64,000 nucleotides of DNA from Synergistaceae bacterium (lineage in GTDB: Bacteria; Synergistota; Synergistia; Synergistales; Aminithiophilaceae), in assembly GCA_016756725.1 (NCBI GenBank), contig JAESII010000010.1:1-64000 (forward strand), read 5' to 3'. The notes beneath the pieces were generated by a model that made no database searches, had not been told where the DNA came from, and worked only from the letters and a program-made list of their open reading frames with translations. Within the stretch, counting starts at the first letter, position 1. Every line of letters begins with the position of its first letter. Below are positions 8,561 through 16,400 of the stretch, in pieces. The position numbers and the translations under genes were made by a program.

Positions 8561-8606
8561 GCAGAAGGAGAGGGAGCCGGAGTGATCCGGCTCCCTCTCC
8601 TTCTGC
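8561..8606. terminator. Perfect 20-bp hairpin between convergent genes
   Basis: Arms 8561-8580 and 8587-8606 are exactly complementary with a six-base loop (AGTGAT). It lies between the 61-aa gene and the convergent AI-2E permease gene, so it probably ends both transcripts. There is no clear T tract on either side. Confidence 0.65.
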
Positions 8607-8616
8607 CGTTGACCGG

Positions 8617-9690
8617 TCATTCCTTGCTGAACTCCTTGCGAAGGGTGCGGCCAGAACCCATGAGAGCGGCAATGGGGTTCAGAGCTGTCACGTTTTCACA
8701 GATGATCTTGATGACGGCGGCGATGGGGACAGACAGTAGGGCTCCTATGACTCCCCAGAGCCAGCCCCAGAGGAGGAGGGAGAGGAGGACGACAACGGGG
8801 CTGAGGTTGAGCTGGTCTCCCATCAGTTTGGGTGTGAGGAAATTGCCCATGACCATCTGGATCGAAAGAAGGCCCAACGTGGAGGAGACGAAGGGGCCTA
8901 GGTCGGGGTAGAACTGGACGAGGGCGATCAGGACGGGCGGAACGGAGGCGATGATGGAGCCGATGGTGGGGATGAAGTTGAGGAAGAAAGCGAGTATCCC
9001 CCAGGTGATGGGGAAATCGACGCCGATGAAGAAGGCCAGGAAGAACCAGACCAAAACACCCGTGGCCGCACTGATCAGCGTCTGCGTCACGAGGTAGCGG
9101 CTGATTTGGAGGGAGATTTTCTCCATCACCAGCTGGACCCGTCCGGCGTTGCTTGACGAGAAGGCCTTGCGGATCTTGTATTCGAAATAGGGCGAACCGA
9201 GAAGGATGAAGACCATGAAGACTATGACGAGGATCAGATTTGACAGAAAGGAGACGGCCGATCCCGAGAGGTTGAAGAGATAGGCTGTTGCCTTGTCACC
9301 CAGGTTGAGTCCCTCCCAGAAATTGACGGGCAGGTCGTAGGTGTTGGCCAGCGGCTGGGCCAGGGCGAGGAGCCTGGCGTAGTAGCGCGGAAAGGCCTGG
9401 GCGAGCGCGATGACTCTGGCGTTGACGAAGATGAGGGCCATCAGACAGACGCCGACAAAGAGGACGAGAGAGACGAAAACGGTCAGAAGGGGGGGGATCC
9501 CCTTCTTGGCACCGCGACGGACGAAGGGGATGAAGATGTTCGAGGCGAGCATGGCCAGAACGAGAGGGACAACGACGCTCCGTCCGGAGCGGAGGACCGT
9601 GCCGAGGGCGATGAGAGACAAGAAGCTGAGGAGGGCCACGATCATTCTCTGAGAGGCCAGCTCAATTCGACGAAGGCGACGATCATCCAT
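8617..9690 (-). CDS. AI-2E family transporter (PerM/YdiK-like permease)
   Basis: A 357-residue integral membrane protein with about seven or eight hydrophobic segments. The family hallmarks are in the C-terminal half: ITWGILAFFLNFIPTIGSII and later PKLMGDQLNLSPVVVLLSLL, GVIGALLSVPIAAVIKI. Members are described as exporters; reported substrates include autoinducer-2 in E. coli TqsA and sodium in others, so the substrate here is open. ATGs at 9723 and 9696 are also in frame. I prefer ATG 9690 because AGGAGG ends nine bases before it. Divergent from the YkuK-like gene. Confidence 0.9.
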   Translation of the reverse strand: MDDRRLRRIELASQRMIVALLSFLSLIALGTVLRSGRSVVVPLVLAMLASNIFIPFVRRGAKKGIPPLLTVFVSLVLFVGVCLMALIFVNARVIALAQAFPRYYARLLALAQPLANTYDLPVNFWEGLNLGDKATAYLFNLSGSAVSFLSNLILVIVFMVFILLGSPYFEYKIRKAFSSSNAGRVQLVMEKISLQISRYLVTQTLISAATGVLVWFFLAFFIGVDFPITWGILAFFLNFIPTIGSIIASVPPVLIALVQFYPDLGPFVSSTLGLLSIQMVMGNFLTPKLMGDQLNLSPVVVLLSLLLWGWLWGVIGALLSVPIAAVIKIICENVTALNPIAALMGSGRTLRKEFSKE

Positions 9691-9776
9691 AGACATGAGC
9701 CTCCTGTTGCGAGATGGGTTCATTGTACTATGACAGGAGCCGAAAACCCCCCTGCTGCGGGAGATCGGCGACGTTC

Positions 9777-9805
9777 CTTACAGGAAAAGAGAAAGGGCGT
9801 AAAAT
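9777..9805 (+). promoter_or_regulatory. Probable promoter of the YkuK-like gene
   Basis: CTTACA (9777-9782) and TAAAAT (9800-9805) with 17 bases between them, about 20 bases before the start codon. The -35 is a weak match. Confidence 0.35.
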
Positions 9806-9827
9806 CAATGTTTAGGAGGTGAGGCCC

Positions 9828-10307
9828 ATGTGGCAGTCTCCCACCTACGGTTCCGTCTCCCTTTCCCAAGTCGTGGCCATCATCAGCCGCTTTACCTCCA
9901 AGGAGGAGTGGGCCTACCGGTTCATCGTCGGCACAGACAGTCAGTGCCACGCAAAGGAGACGACCTATGTCTCGACTCTCGTCGTTCATCGTGTCGGCTG
10001 TCATGCCATCTACTTCTATCAGGTCGATCACCAGCGCGGGGACCTCTCCTTCCAGGAACGGATGTTTGAAGAGGCCCATCGCTCCCTCGTTGTCGCCGAG
10101 GCCTTTCTTGGCGAGGTGGATCGCCAGAAGGCCTATCCCGGTCGGTTCCGGGGGGAGATCGAGATCCATCTCGACGTCGGCATGGGGGGAAGGACGCGGG
10201 AAATCGTCGCCGCCGTCTCGGGTATGGTAATCGGTTCGGGTTATCTCTGCCGATGGAAGCCCGAGGCCTTCGGAGCCTCGTCCGTGGCTGATCGCTACAC
10301 CCGTTAG
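9828..10307 (+). CDS. YkuK/DUF458 family protein (RNase H-like fold)
   Basis: A 159-residue cytosolic protein. The start GTYGSVSL-like beginning (SPTYGSVSLSQV), FIVGTDSQ, the segment DLSFQERMFEEAHRSL and a late IEIHLDVG match the YkuK family, which is predicted to adopt an RNase H-like fold with Asp residues near a metal site. Function is unknown; in Bacillus the family is linked to spore or stress genes. The ATG at 9828 follows TAGGAGGTGAGG. A GTG at 9819 lies within that ribosome binding site and is rejected. It stands 40 bases before the GDT1-type gene, possibly co-transcribed. Confidence 0.85.
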   Translation: MWQSPTYGSVSLSQVVAIISRFTSKEEWAYRFIVGTDSQCHAKETTYVSTLVVHRVGCHAIYFYQVDHQRGDLSFQERMFEEAHRSLVVAEAFLGEVDRQKAYPGRFRGEIEIHLDVGMGGRTREIVAAVSGMVIGSGYLCRWKPEAFGASSVADRYTR

Positions 10308-10347
10308 GCCGACCGAGCAGTCCCGAAGGTCGAAGGAGGCCTTATCG

Positions 10348-11031
10348 ATGACCCCTTACCTCGTTTCCGCCGCCCTCGTCGTCCTGGCCGAGATGGGCGA
10401 CAAAACCCAGCTTCTTGCCGTGGCCTTCGCCTGCCGCTATCCCTGGAAGACGGTTCTCTGGGCCATCTTCTGGGGCAGTCTCTCCAATCACCTCCTGGCT
10501 GTCCTGGCCGGCGGGTTCCTGTTGTGCCTCGTCCCTGAAGGGGTTTTGCAGGGGGGAGTTGCCCTGGCCTTCATCCTTTTCGGCCTCTGGACCGTCTTCG
10601 GCGACGGATCGTCCGACCAGGAACGGAACTCAGGCCGGGGGCCCTTCATGACGGTCTTTATCGCCTTCTTCTTGGCCGAGATGGGCGACAAGACCCAGCT
10701 CACCTCGGTGGCCCTCGCGGCCCGCTTCGGCTCTCTCCTGCCCGTGTGGCTCGGAGCGACGACGGGAATGATGATTGCCAACGGCCTGGCCGTTCTGGCG
10801 GGATCGACGTTCTGCCGTCGCCTTCCGGAACGGAAGATCCGTCTCGTGGCCGCCCTCTGCTTCATGGTTTTCGGCCTTGTCGGTCTCGTTCCCGTCCTGT
10901 CCGCGAGGGGAGTGAGTCCGACCCTTCTGCTGCCGGCTGGTGCGTTGCTCCTTGTTCTGTCCCTCCGACGTCATCGCCGCGGCTCGACTCGGCCGGACCG
11001 GGAAGGTCCTTGCCGCCGTGATGCCCCATGA
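10348..11031 (+). CDS. TMEM165/GDT1 (UPF0016) family cation exporter
   Basis: A 227-residue membrane protein with the duplicated family motif EMGDKTQ at residues 15-21 and 111-117, each in a hydrophobic helix. Three transmembrane helices per half are visible. Bacterial members such as MneA/Mnx export Mn2+, so manganese homeostasis is the best guess. The C-terminal 25 residues are basic and unstructured. AGGAGG precedes the ATG by eight bases. No yybP-ykoY manganese riboswitch fits in the 40-base gap upstream, so control would have to come from further upstream. Confidence 0.9.
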   Translation: MTPYLVSAALVVLAEMGDKTQLLAVAFACRYPWKTVLWAIFWGSLSNHLLAVLAGGFLLCLVPEGVLQGGVALAFILFGLWTVFGDGSSDQERNSGRGPFMTVFIAFFLAEMGDKTQLTSVALAARFGSLLPVWLGATTGMMIANGLAVLAGSTFCRRLPERKIRLVAALCFMVFGLVGLVPVLSARGVSPTLLLPAGALLLVLSLRRHRRGSTRPDREGPCRRDAP

Positions 11032-11076
11032 CGGTCTGGCGCATGATCCGGACCAACAAGAAGAGGAGGTGTCCCC

Positions 11077-12531
11077 TTGAAGAAAGTGCTCCTGTCTCTC
11101 CTGATCCTTTTGGCGCTTGCCGGGGGGGCTTTTTGGTTCTTGGGGTTTCCCGTGGCCCGTCTTGATCCGGCCAAGCCGGTGCCCCGTCCTGACGATTTCG
11201 CGGAGATTGAGCCTGGTCTCTCTCTCGTCGGCCTCTCCCTGACTGTCACCGAGGAGGACCTGAGAATCCTCATCGAAGGGGAACTCGGCGAGGACCGCTA
11301 CGAGGAGCGTGATCGGCCCATCGATGTCCCCGTCGGAGAGGCACGGGGAGATTTTGCCGTCCTTCGTGACGGACCCCTTTCGGTCCGCCTCGACGATGGT
11401 CTCATTGTCATCGAGCTTCCTCTTGCCTTTTCGTCGGCGATCCGGTGGCAGGGAAACATGCTGGGGCTCCGGCCGAGCTTCACCCAGGAACCGTCTGGAG
11501 CCCTTGTCGCCACGGCCTTCCTCACGCCGCGACTGGACGGCGATGGTACCCTCCACCTGATGCCGTCCGTTTCTGTGACCTGGAAGAGAGAGCCGAAACT
11601 GGAGATTCTGGGGCAGACCATCGGGATCGGGTCGGTGGCGGCCCGTTTCCTGGAGGGGGAGATCGCCGGACGGACGGAGGAGATCGAGCGCCGTCTCGAC
11701 GAGACCCTCAGGACCAGGGACCGCCTTGATGGGCTCTGGAAGGATCTTCAGGAACCGGTGCAACTCTCGTCGTCGCCGTCCCTGTGGCTTGATGTCAGAC
11801 CGGAAAGGCTTTTCGTGAAGCCTCTCGATGTTGCTGAGGGCCGCCTGACGGTGAAGGCGGGGCTCCAATGCCGCCTGGCCGTGCTCTCTTCCCGTCCTTC
11901 CCCCATGGTCGAGGAGCCCCTTCCGAGTGAAATCGCCGGGGAGCCGCCTCTTGAGGGGCTTGATCTCCACGTGCCCCTGATGGTGGGCTACGATGTTCTC
12001 TCTGCTCTGGCGGAGGAGGGGCTACAGGGCCAGAAGATTGATCCTGGCGGCGGAGCGAGCCTTTCCGTCCGCAATCCCGTCCTGGCCGGTGGGGGTGGGT
12101 TGCTCTACACGGCCCTGGACATCACTGGCCGGTACCGCTTCTTCCGCCTTGAAGGGACGATGCACCTTCAGGGCCGCCCCCTATGGAATCGCGAGGAACG
12201 GATCCTGACCCTTGAGGATTTCGACTACGATGAAAAGACAACGGAGGGTCTGGCCCGCGTGGCCAGTTGGCTTCTTCAGGGGACGTTTCGGGAGAAGATC
12301 GCCGAAAGACTCATCTTTCCTCTCGGAGAGGAATTGGACCGCCAGAAAGTCCGGCTGGCCCGGACTCTGGAAAGAACGCCTCTCGGTGAAGGTTTCGTCC
12401 TCCTTGCGGAACTGGAGGAGCTGGCCATGGAGGATGTCTATGCTGCGAAAGACGGCCTTGTCGTCGAAGCCTTTATTCGCGGAAAAGCATTTATCGTCCT
12501 CGAAGACCCTCTAGGCAACTCGCTGGAGTAA
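11077..12531 (+). CDS. DUF4403 family protein with signal anchor
   Basis: A 484-residue protein beginning with a hydrophobic anchor or signal (LLSLLILLALAGGAFWFLGF), so it acts at or outside the inner membrane. The rest is beta-rich. The order of features resembles DUF4403: a middle helix with GRTEEIERRLDETLRTRDRL, PLFVKPLDV-like text and a C-terminal FDYDEKTTEG stretch. This family is uncharacterised and has been compared with lipid-binding tubular folds. TTG start at 11077 with GAGGAGGTG upstream. A GC-rich terminator follows at 12547-12580. The assignment is from memory of the pattern, not an alignment. Confidence 0.7.
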   Translation: MKKVLLSLLILLALAGGAFWFLGFPVARLDPAKPVPRPDDFAEIEPGLSLVGLSLTVTEEDLRILIEGELGEDRYEERDRPIDVPVGEARGDFAVLRDGPLSVRLDDGLIVIELPLAFSSAIRWQGNMLGLRPSFTQEPSGALVATAFLTPRLDGDGTLHLMPSVSVTWKREPKLEILGQTIGIGSVAARFLEGEIAGRTEEIERRLDETLRTRDRLDGLWKDLQEPVQLSSSPSLWLDVRPERLFVKPLDVAEGRLTVKAGLQCRLAVLSSRPSPMVEEPLPSEIAGEPPLEGLDLHVPLMVGYDVLSALAEEGLQGQKIDPGGGASLSVRNPVLAGGGGLLYTALDITGRYRFFRLEGTMHLQGRPLWNREERILTLEDFDYDEKTTEGLARVASWLLQGTFREKIAERLIFPLGEELDRQKVRLARTLERTPLGEGFVLLAELEELAMEDVYAAKDGLVVEAFIRGKAFIVLEDPLGNSLE

Positions 12532-12546
12532 CCTCTTGACGCGAAA

Positions 12547-12580
12547 GGGAGGGGACCCCTGAACAGGGGCCCCCTCCCTT
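12547..12580 (+). terminator. Terminator between DUF4403 and convergent M24 peptidase genes
   Basis: Arms GGGAGGGGACCCCT and AGGGGCCCCCTCCC with a GAAC loop, followed by TTATT. Probably works for both converging transcripts. Confidence 0.65.
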
Positions 12581-12602
12581 ATTGACTTTAGGCAAATGGC
12601 GG

Positions 12603-13715
12603 CTAGTCGTAATCGAGGACGTTGACGATTTCCCTGGGGAATCGGCTCATGGAGCGGCACCCTTTTTCGGTGACGACGACGACGTTCTCGATGCGGATGC
12701 CGATCTTTTCGGGGATGTAGATGCCCGGCTCGATGCTGAAGGCCATCCCCACTTCGAGAGGTTCGCTGTTGCCCTCCATGATGTAGGGCGTCTCGTGGAC
12801 GGCCAGACCGATGCCGTGGCCCAGACGGTTGTTGAAATAGGAACCGTAGCCGGCCTCTTCGATGACTTTCCTTGCTGTCCTGTCGATTTCCTGGGCAGGA
12901 CGTCCCGGCCTGACGGCGGCTTCGCCTGCAGCCTGGGAGAGACGGACAATCTCATAGAGCCTCTTCTCTTCCTCCGTCGGCTCACCGACGAAGAGGGTGC
13001 GTGTCGTGTCGGAACAGTAGCCCCTGTGGCGGCAACCGTAGTCGATGAGGACGGTGTCGTGATCCTGGACGACGCCGTCCTCGCGGTTGTAGTGGGGCAT
13101 GGCGGCATTGGCTCCCCGTGCGACGATGGGGGGAAAGGAGAGCCCCTCGGCTCCCTTGGCCTCCAGAAGTTCGAGGAGCCGCGTCTTGATCTGTTTTTCC
13201 GTCCTCCCCGGACGGATGAAGGGAAGCAGGTCTGTCAGGGCCTCGTCGGCGATCCGGCCTGCCTCGGCCATGGCCACGATCTCATCGGCGTTCTTGTGAG
13301 CCCTCATGCCGTCGAGGAGATGCCAGCCGTTGACGAGAGAAACGTCCTGGCGCTCGGCGATCTCGATGGCGTCGACAGCGCGGACGGCGTCATTGACGGC
13401 GAGCCGGGCCCCGGAAGGAATTCCCTGTTCCTCGAAGGCCCGGGCCAGGGCGGAGTAGAACCAGTCCTGGTCCTCCCAGATGTAGAGGGGAGTGCCTTCG
13501 GGCATGGCCGACCGGAATTCCTGAAGGTAAAGGTGGGGGACGATGCAGAAAGTGCCGCCGTCGGCCTTGACGAAGAGGCCCTTGAACCGTTCGCATTCGT
13601 GCATCGCCAGACCGCTCACGTATTCCAGGTCCGACGATGTGCCGATGAGGAAAGCGTCGATCTCCCGTTGTCTGAGATCGGCGGCCAGCGACTCTATCTT
13701 TGCCTGATTGAGCAT
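12603..13715 (-). CDS. M24 family metallopeptidase (Xaa-Pro aminopeptidase-like)
   Basis: A 370-residue cytosolic peptidase of the creatinase/prolidase fold. The N-terminal domain (about 1-130) is followed by the pita-bread catalytic domain with all five metal ligands in context: VLIDYG, SDTTRT, LGHGIG, SIEPGIYIP and RIENVVVV. It would remove N-terminal residues from, or cleave, proline-containing peptides; this suits a peptide fermenter. The ATG at 13715 follows GGACGG; an upstream ATG at 13745 lacks a ribosome binding site. Divergent from a GntR-type regulator across an AT-rich 190-base gap, which may be its control region. Confidence 0.9.
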   Translation of the reverse strand: MLNQAKIESLAADLRQREIDAFLIGTSSDLEYVSGLAMHECERFKGLFVKADGGTFCIVPHLYLQEFRSAMPEGTPLYIWEDQDWFYSALARAFEEQGIPSGARLAVNDAVRAVDAIEIAERQDVSLVNGWHLLDGMRAHKNADEIVAMAEAGRIADEALTDLLPFIRPGRTEKQIKTRLLELLEAKGAEGLSFPPIVARGANAAMPHYNREDGVVQDHDTVLIDYGCRHRGYCSDTTRTLFVGEPTEEEKRLYEIVRLSQAAGEAAVRPGRPAQEIDRTARKVIEEAGYGSYFNNRLGHGIGLAVHETPYIMEGNSEPLEVGMAFSIEPGIYIPEKIGIRIENVVVVTEKGCRSMSRFPREIVNVLDYD

Positions 13716-13903
13716 GGGAACCGTCCTTTCTTCTCGCCCCATCAAGGGGCTTTTATGAAATACAAAATATCACATGGAAAATATCCAGACAAGGGGGGCT
13801 ATTTTCCGAGGAGCGTAACGGGGGAGGGGCAGATTATGGTACTCTTGTTGCCATGGAGCCCGTCTTGAAGGCCCCGTTAACCACTCTCCATGGAGGGCGA
13901 ACG

Positions 13904-14644
13904 ATGTTATCGAGGATCACGCCGCCGATCCGGTCTTTGCGGGAAGTCGTCTACGATTATCTGCGTCGGCAGATGAACGAGGGGCAGCTGTTGCCGGGTT
14001 CCTTCTTCAACCTTAAAGAAGTCAGCCAGGCTCTTGGCATCAGCACGACACCTCTTCGAGAGGCCTTGGTCCAGCTCGAGTCAGAGGGATTCGTCACGAT
14101 CTTCCCCAGGAAGGGAGCCTTCGTCAACGCTTTGAGCCTCAAGCAGATTCGTAACATCTACCAGCTCATCGGGGCTCTGGAGGGAGCGGTGATCTTGGAA
14201 GTGGCCTCCCGGATGACAGTGGCCAGGATCGATCGGATGGCTGTCATCAACGAGACGATGAAGGAAAGGCTCCGGCAGGGGAGGATCGCCGAATACCTCG
14301 AGCTCAACCTCCAGTTTCACGGAGGTTTTCTCGACCTTTCCGAAAACGAGGAACTTCTCCGGCAGCTGGCCATCTTCAAGCAGCGCCTCTACGAGTTTCC
14401 CCGCAACGAACACCTCGTTCCCGCCTGGGAAGAGAAGAACAGCCAGGAGCATCTCGATCTCGTCGAAGCCCTCAGGCAGGGTGACTTTCTCGGTGCGGCT
14501 TCCATTATCCGTGACGTTCACTGGTCTTTTGAAGCTCAGGAGCCCTTCATCCGCTCCTACTACGCCCGACATCTCCAAATCCTGGAAAAACTCAAGGCCC
14601 CGAGAGGCGACCCTTTTCCGAGCCCTTCCGGAGGGGAGTCATGA
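13904..14644 (+). CDS. GntR family regulator (FadR/FCD subgroup)
   Basis: A 246-residue DNA-binding regulator. The N-terminal winged helix (about 1-75) shows LREVVYDYLRRQMNEGQLLP and the typical LGISTTPLREALVQLESEGF. A helical FCD effector domain (about 85-230) follows. This subgroup senses acids such as pyruvate, lactate or sugar acids; the ligand is unknown here. ATG 13904 has GGAGGGCG upstream. The stop overlaps the GNAT start by four bases (ATGA). It is divergent from the M24 peptidase and could control it. Confidence 0.9.
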   Translation: MLSRITPPIRSLREVVYDYLRRQMNEGQLLPGSFFNLKEVSQALGISTTPLREALVQLESEGFVTIFPRKGAFVNALSLKQIRNIYQLIGALEGAVILEVASRMTVARIDRMAVINETMKERLRQGRIAEYLELNLQFHGGFLDLSENEELLRQLAIFKQRLYEFPRNEHLVPAWEEKNSQEHLDLVEALRQGDFLGAASIIRDVHWSFEAQEPFIRSYYARHLQILEKLKAPRGDPFPSPSGGES

Positions 14645-15240
14645 AGGCCTCCGGCCGTCGCCGTGGCATCATTCCTCATTGCCGCTACGAACAGGGAGCT
14701 CTGGTGACCGAGAGGCTCCGCCTCGTGCCTCTTGAACGTCTTCCTGCGACGGCCGATCTCTCCAGGGGGGCGTCCCTTGCCTCCTCGTTGAACGCGACCG
14801 TTCCGTCAGACTGGCCTCCGCAATCGCTCCACGGTCATTGGCGGCGGTATCGGCAGCTTCGGGAGGAGGGGCACAAGGGGGCAGGCTACCTGATCTGGTG
14901 CCTCATTCTCAGGGGCGAGAGAGGGCGCTCTTCGGAGCTTGTGGGTTTTTGCGGGTTCCGCGATCTTCCTGACTCGGCGGGCACAGTCGAGTTGCGCTAT
15001 GAGGTCCTGCCCGCCTTCCAGCGTCGCGGCCTGGCCACAGAAGGGGCCGAAGCCCTAGTTGCCTGGGTTTTCGAGAGCCATTGGGCCCGAACGATCCGGG
15101 CCCAGACCGCCCATGAGGAGATCGGAGCCATGCAGGTCCTGGCCAAACTGGGTTTCACCCTCATCGGCATGGCCGAAGGGGGACAGGGCTATCTCTTTGA
15201 ACTGGACGATGGCGGTCAGACGCCACCGGATAACGATTGA
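14641..15240 (+). CDS. GNAT family N-acetyltransferase (RimJ/RimL-like)
   Basis: A 199-residue acetyl-CoA-dependent acetyltransferase. Seen: the ETERLRL-like beginning (LVTERLRLVPLERL, about 21-34), the beta-4 segment VELRYEVLPAFQRRGLATEG containing the Q/RxxGxA acetyl-CoA loop, and the late helix with GAMQVLAKLGFTLIG. The target may be a ribosomal protein, another N-terminus or a small amine. Translation is coupled to the GntR gene (ATGA). A GTG at 14704 would also leave a complete domain. Confidence 0.85.
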   Translation: MKASGRRRGIIPHCRYEQGALVTERLRLVPLERLPATADLSRGASLASSLNATVPSDWPPQSLHGHWRRYRQLREEGHKGAGYLIWCLILRGERGRSSELVGFCGFRDLPDSAGTVELRYEVLPAFQRRGLATEGAEALVAWVFESHWARTIRAQTAHEEIGAMQVLAKLGFTLIGMAEGGQGYLFELDDGGQTPPDND

Positions 15241-15301
15241 CGACGCTTTTCCCAAGGGGAGAAGGCGGGAACAAAGAGCTTCAGGAAGGGGCAGACCTGC
15301 G

Positions 15302-16150
15302 ATGGTTTGGGAGAAGATCAAAGTCAGACTGGATCGGTTGCCCTCGGGGCAGCAGGCCGTGGCCCGGTTTCTGCTTGCCAGGCCTAGGGAGGCCGCCTTC
15401 CTGACGGCGGCTCAGCTCGGCGAACAGGTCGGCGTCAGCGAATCGACGGTGATCCGTCTTGCCGCCGCCCTCGGTTTTCCCGGTTTTCCTGAGCTACGCA
15501 GCGCCCTTCAGGAAACGCTGCGGGACCAGCTCTCGGCTCTTGAGAGGCTCCAGCTCTATCAGACGACGGGTGAGGGTGGCAACCTGGTTCAGCGCGTTCT
15601 GAGACAGGACCTCCAGCGGGGACTCAGCGCGCTGGCCTCTCTCGAGGACGGTCCTATCGAGAGGCTGGCCGAGGCCCTCTGTTCCGCTTCGGCCATCTAC
15701 CTCATCGGCCTGAGAAGCGCCCGGGCCCTGGTGGCCTACTTCGGCACCTACCTTTCCTGGTTCCTCCCCGAGGTTCACTACCTCGAAGGCGACCTCTTCC
15801 AGGAACAGGTCATCGCGGCCCGGGAGAAAAGCCTCTTCATAGGCATCAGTTTTCCCCGCTACACGAGACAGACCGTCGACTGTCTGGCCTTCGCCCACGA
15901 CCAGGGGTTGGCCACGGCGGCCATCACTGACGCCCTGACGAGCCCTCTCGCCGAAAAGGCTGACTATGTCGTTACCGTGCCCTGTTCTCACGTCTCCTAC
16001 ATCGACTCCTTCGTCATCCCTCTGGGGCTCCTCAACGCCCTCCTGTTGCGCGTGACGGACCACCTGGGGCCCCTGGCTTCGGAGCGGCTCGAGCACCTTG
16101 AGGAGGTCTGGGCCGAGGCGAAGATCTACCTGGAGACGACGCGCCGCTGA
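15302..16150 (+). CDS. MurR/RpiR family transcriptional regulator
   Basis: A 282-residue regulator. The N-terminal HTH_6 domain (about 1-75) has SGQQAVARFLLARPREAAFL and VSESTVIRLAAALGFPGFPE. A C-terminal SIS domain (about 115-260) has IYLIGLRSARAL and FIGISFPRYTRQTVD. SIS domains usually bind sugar phosphates, but RpiR proteins next to amino-acid genes exist. The stop is 250 bases before the aminotransferase operon, whose promoter is followed at once by an 18-base perfect palindrome (16317-16334). Control of that operon by this protein is inferred from proximity. Confidence 0.9.
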   Translation: MVWEKIKVRLDRLPSGQQAVARFLLARPREAAFLTAAQLGEQVGVSESTVIRLAAALGFPGFPELRSALQETLRDQLSALERLQLYQTTGEGGNLVQRVLRQDLQRGLSALASLEDGPIERLAEALCSASAIYLIGLRSARALVAYFGTYLSWFLPEVHYLEGDLFQEQVIAAREKSLFIGISFPRYTRQTVDCLAFAHDQGLATAAITDALTSPLAEKADYVVTVPCSHVSYIDSFVIPLGLLNALLLRVTDHLGPLASERLEHLEEVWAEAKIYLETTRR

Positions 16151-16212
16151 ACAACCTTAAATTATGCTAAAGAAGCGAAAAGAGCCCGGGTCCAGTCAGG
16201 AGGACAGGAAAC

Positions 16213-16245
16213 AAAGGGGAGGCTTCATGCCTCCCCTTTTCATTT
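16213..16245 (+). terminator. Terminator after the RpiR gene
   Basis: AAGGGGAGGC, loop TTCAT, GCCTCCCCTT, then TTCATTT: a ten-base-pair stem with a T-rich tail. It separates the regulator from the operon downstream. Confidence 0.8.
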
Positions 16246-16283
16246 ATTAAATCTTAGTCAGGAATAGTCAGCATGAATTCCTT

Positions 16284-16314
16284 TTGACAGAAAGGGTATG
16301 ATCGTCTATATAAT
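16284..16314 (+). promoter_or_regulatory. Strong promoter of the aminotransferase-TRAP-CoA-transferase operon
   Basis: Consensus TTGACA (16284-16289). The -10 is TATATA at 16307-16312 (17-base spacer) or the overlapping TATAAT at 16309-16314 (19-base spacer). It is the best-formed promoter in this part of the window and lies about 90 bases before the first gene. Confidence 0.75.
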
Positions 16315-16316
16315 TG

Positions 16317-16334
16317 ATGCAGGAAATCCTGCAT
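16317..16334 (+). promoter_or_regulatory. Perfect palindrome at the transcription start: probable operator
   Basis: ATGCAGGA, AA, TCCTGCAT: eight-base arms with no mismatch, placed two bases after the -10 element, where a bound repressor would block initiation. The RpiR-type regulator encoded just upstream is the obvious candidate. Confidence 0.6.
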
Positions 16335-16400
16335 AGCGATCGCATGACGGCGCAATTACTTCAAAGTACGCAATAATGGCAGGCAAGGAGCTGATGAACG

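Noticed and set aside
10630-11970. 446-codon open frame opposite the GDT1 and DUF4403 genes
   Set aside because: Spans two real genes on the other strand and has no recognisable domain.
12582-13868. 428-codon open frame opposite the M24 peptidase gene
   Set aside because: The minus strand carries all M24 metal-site motifs; the plus frame is a shadow produced by GC-rich codon bias.
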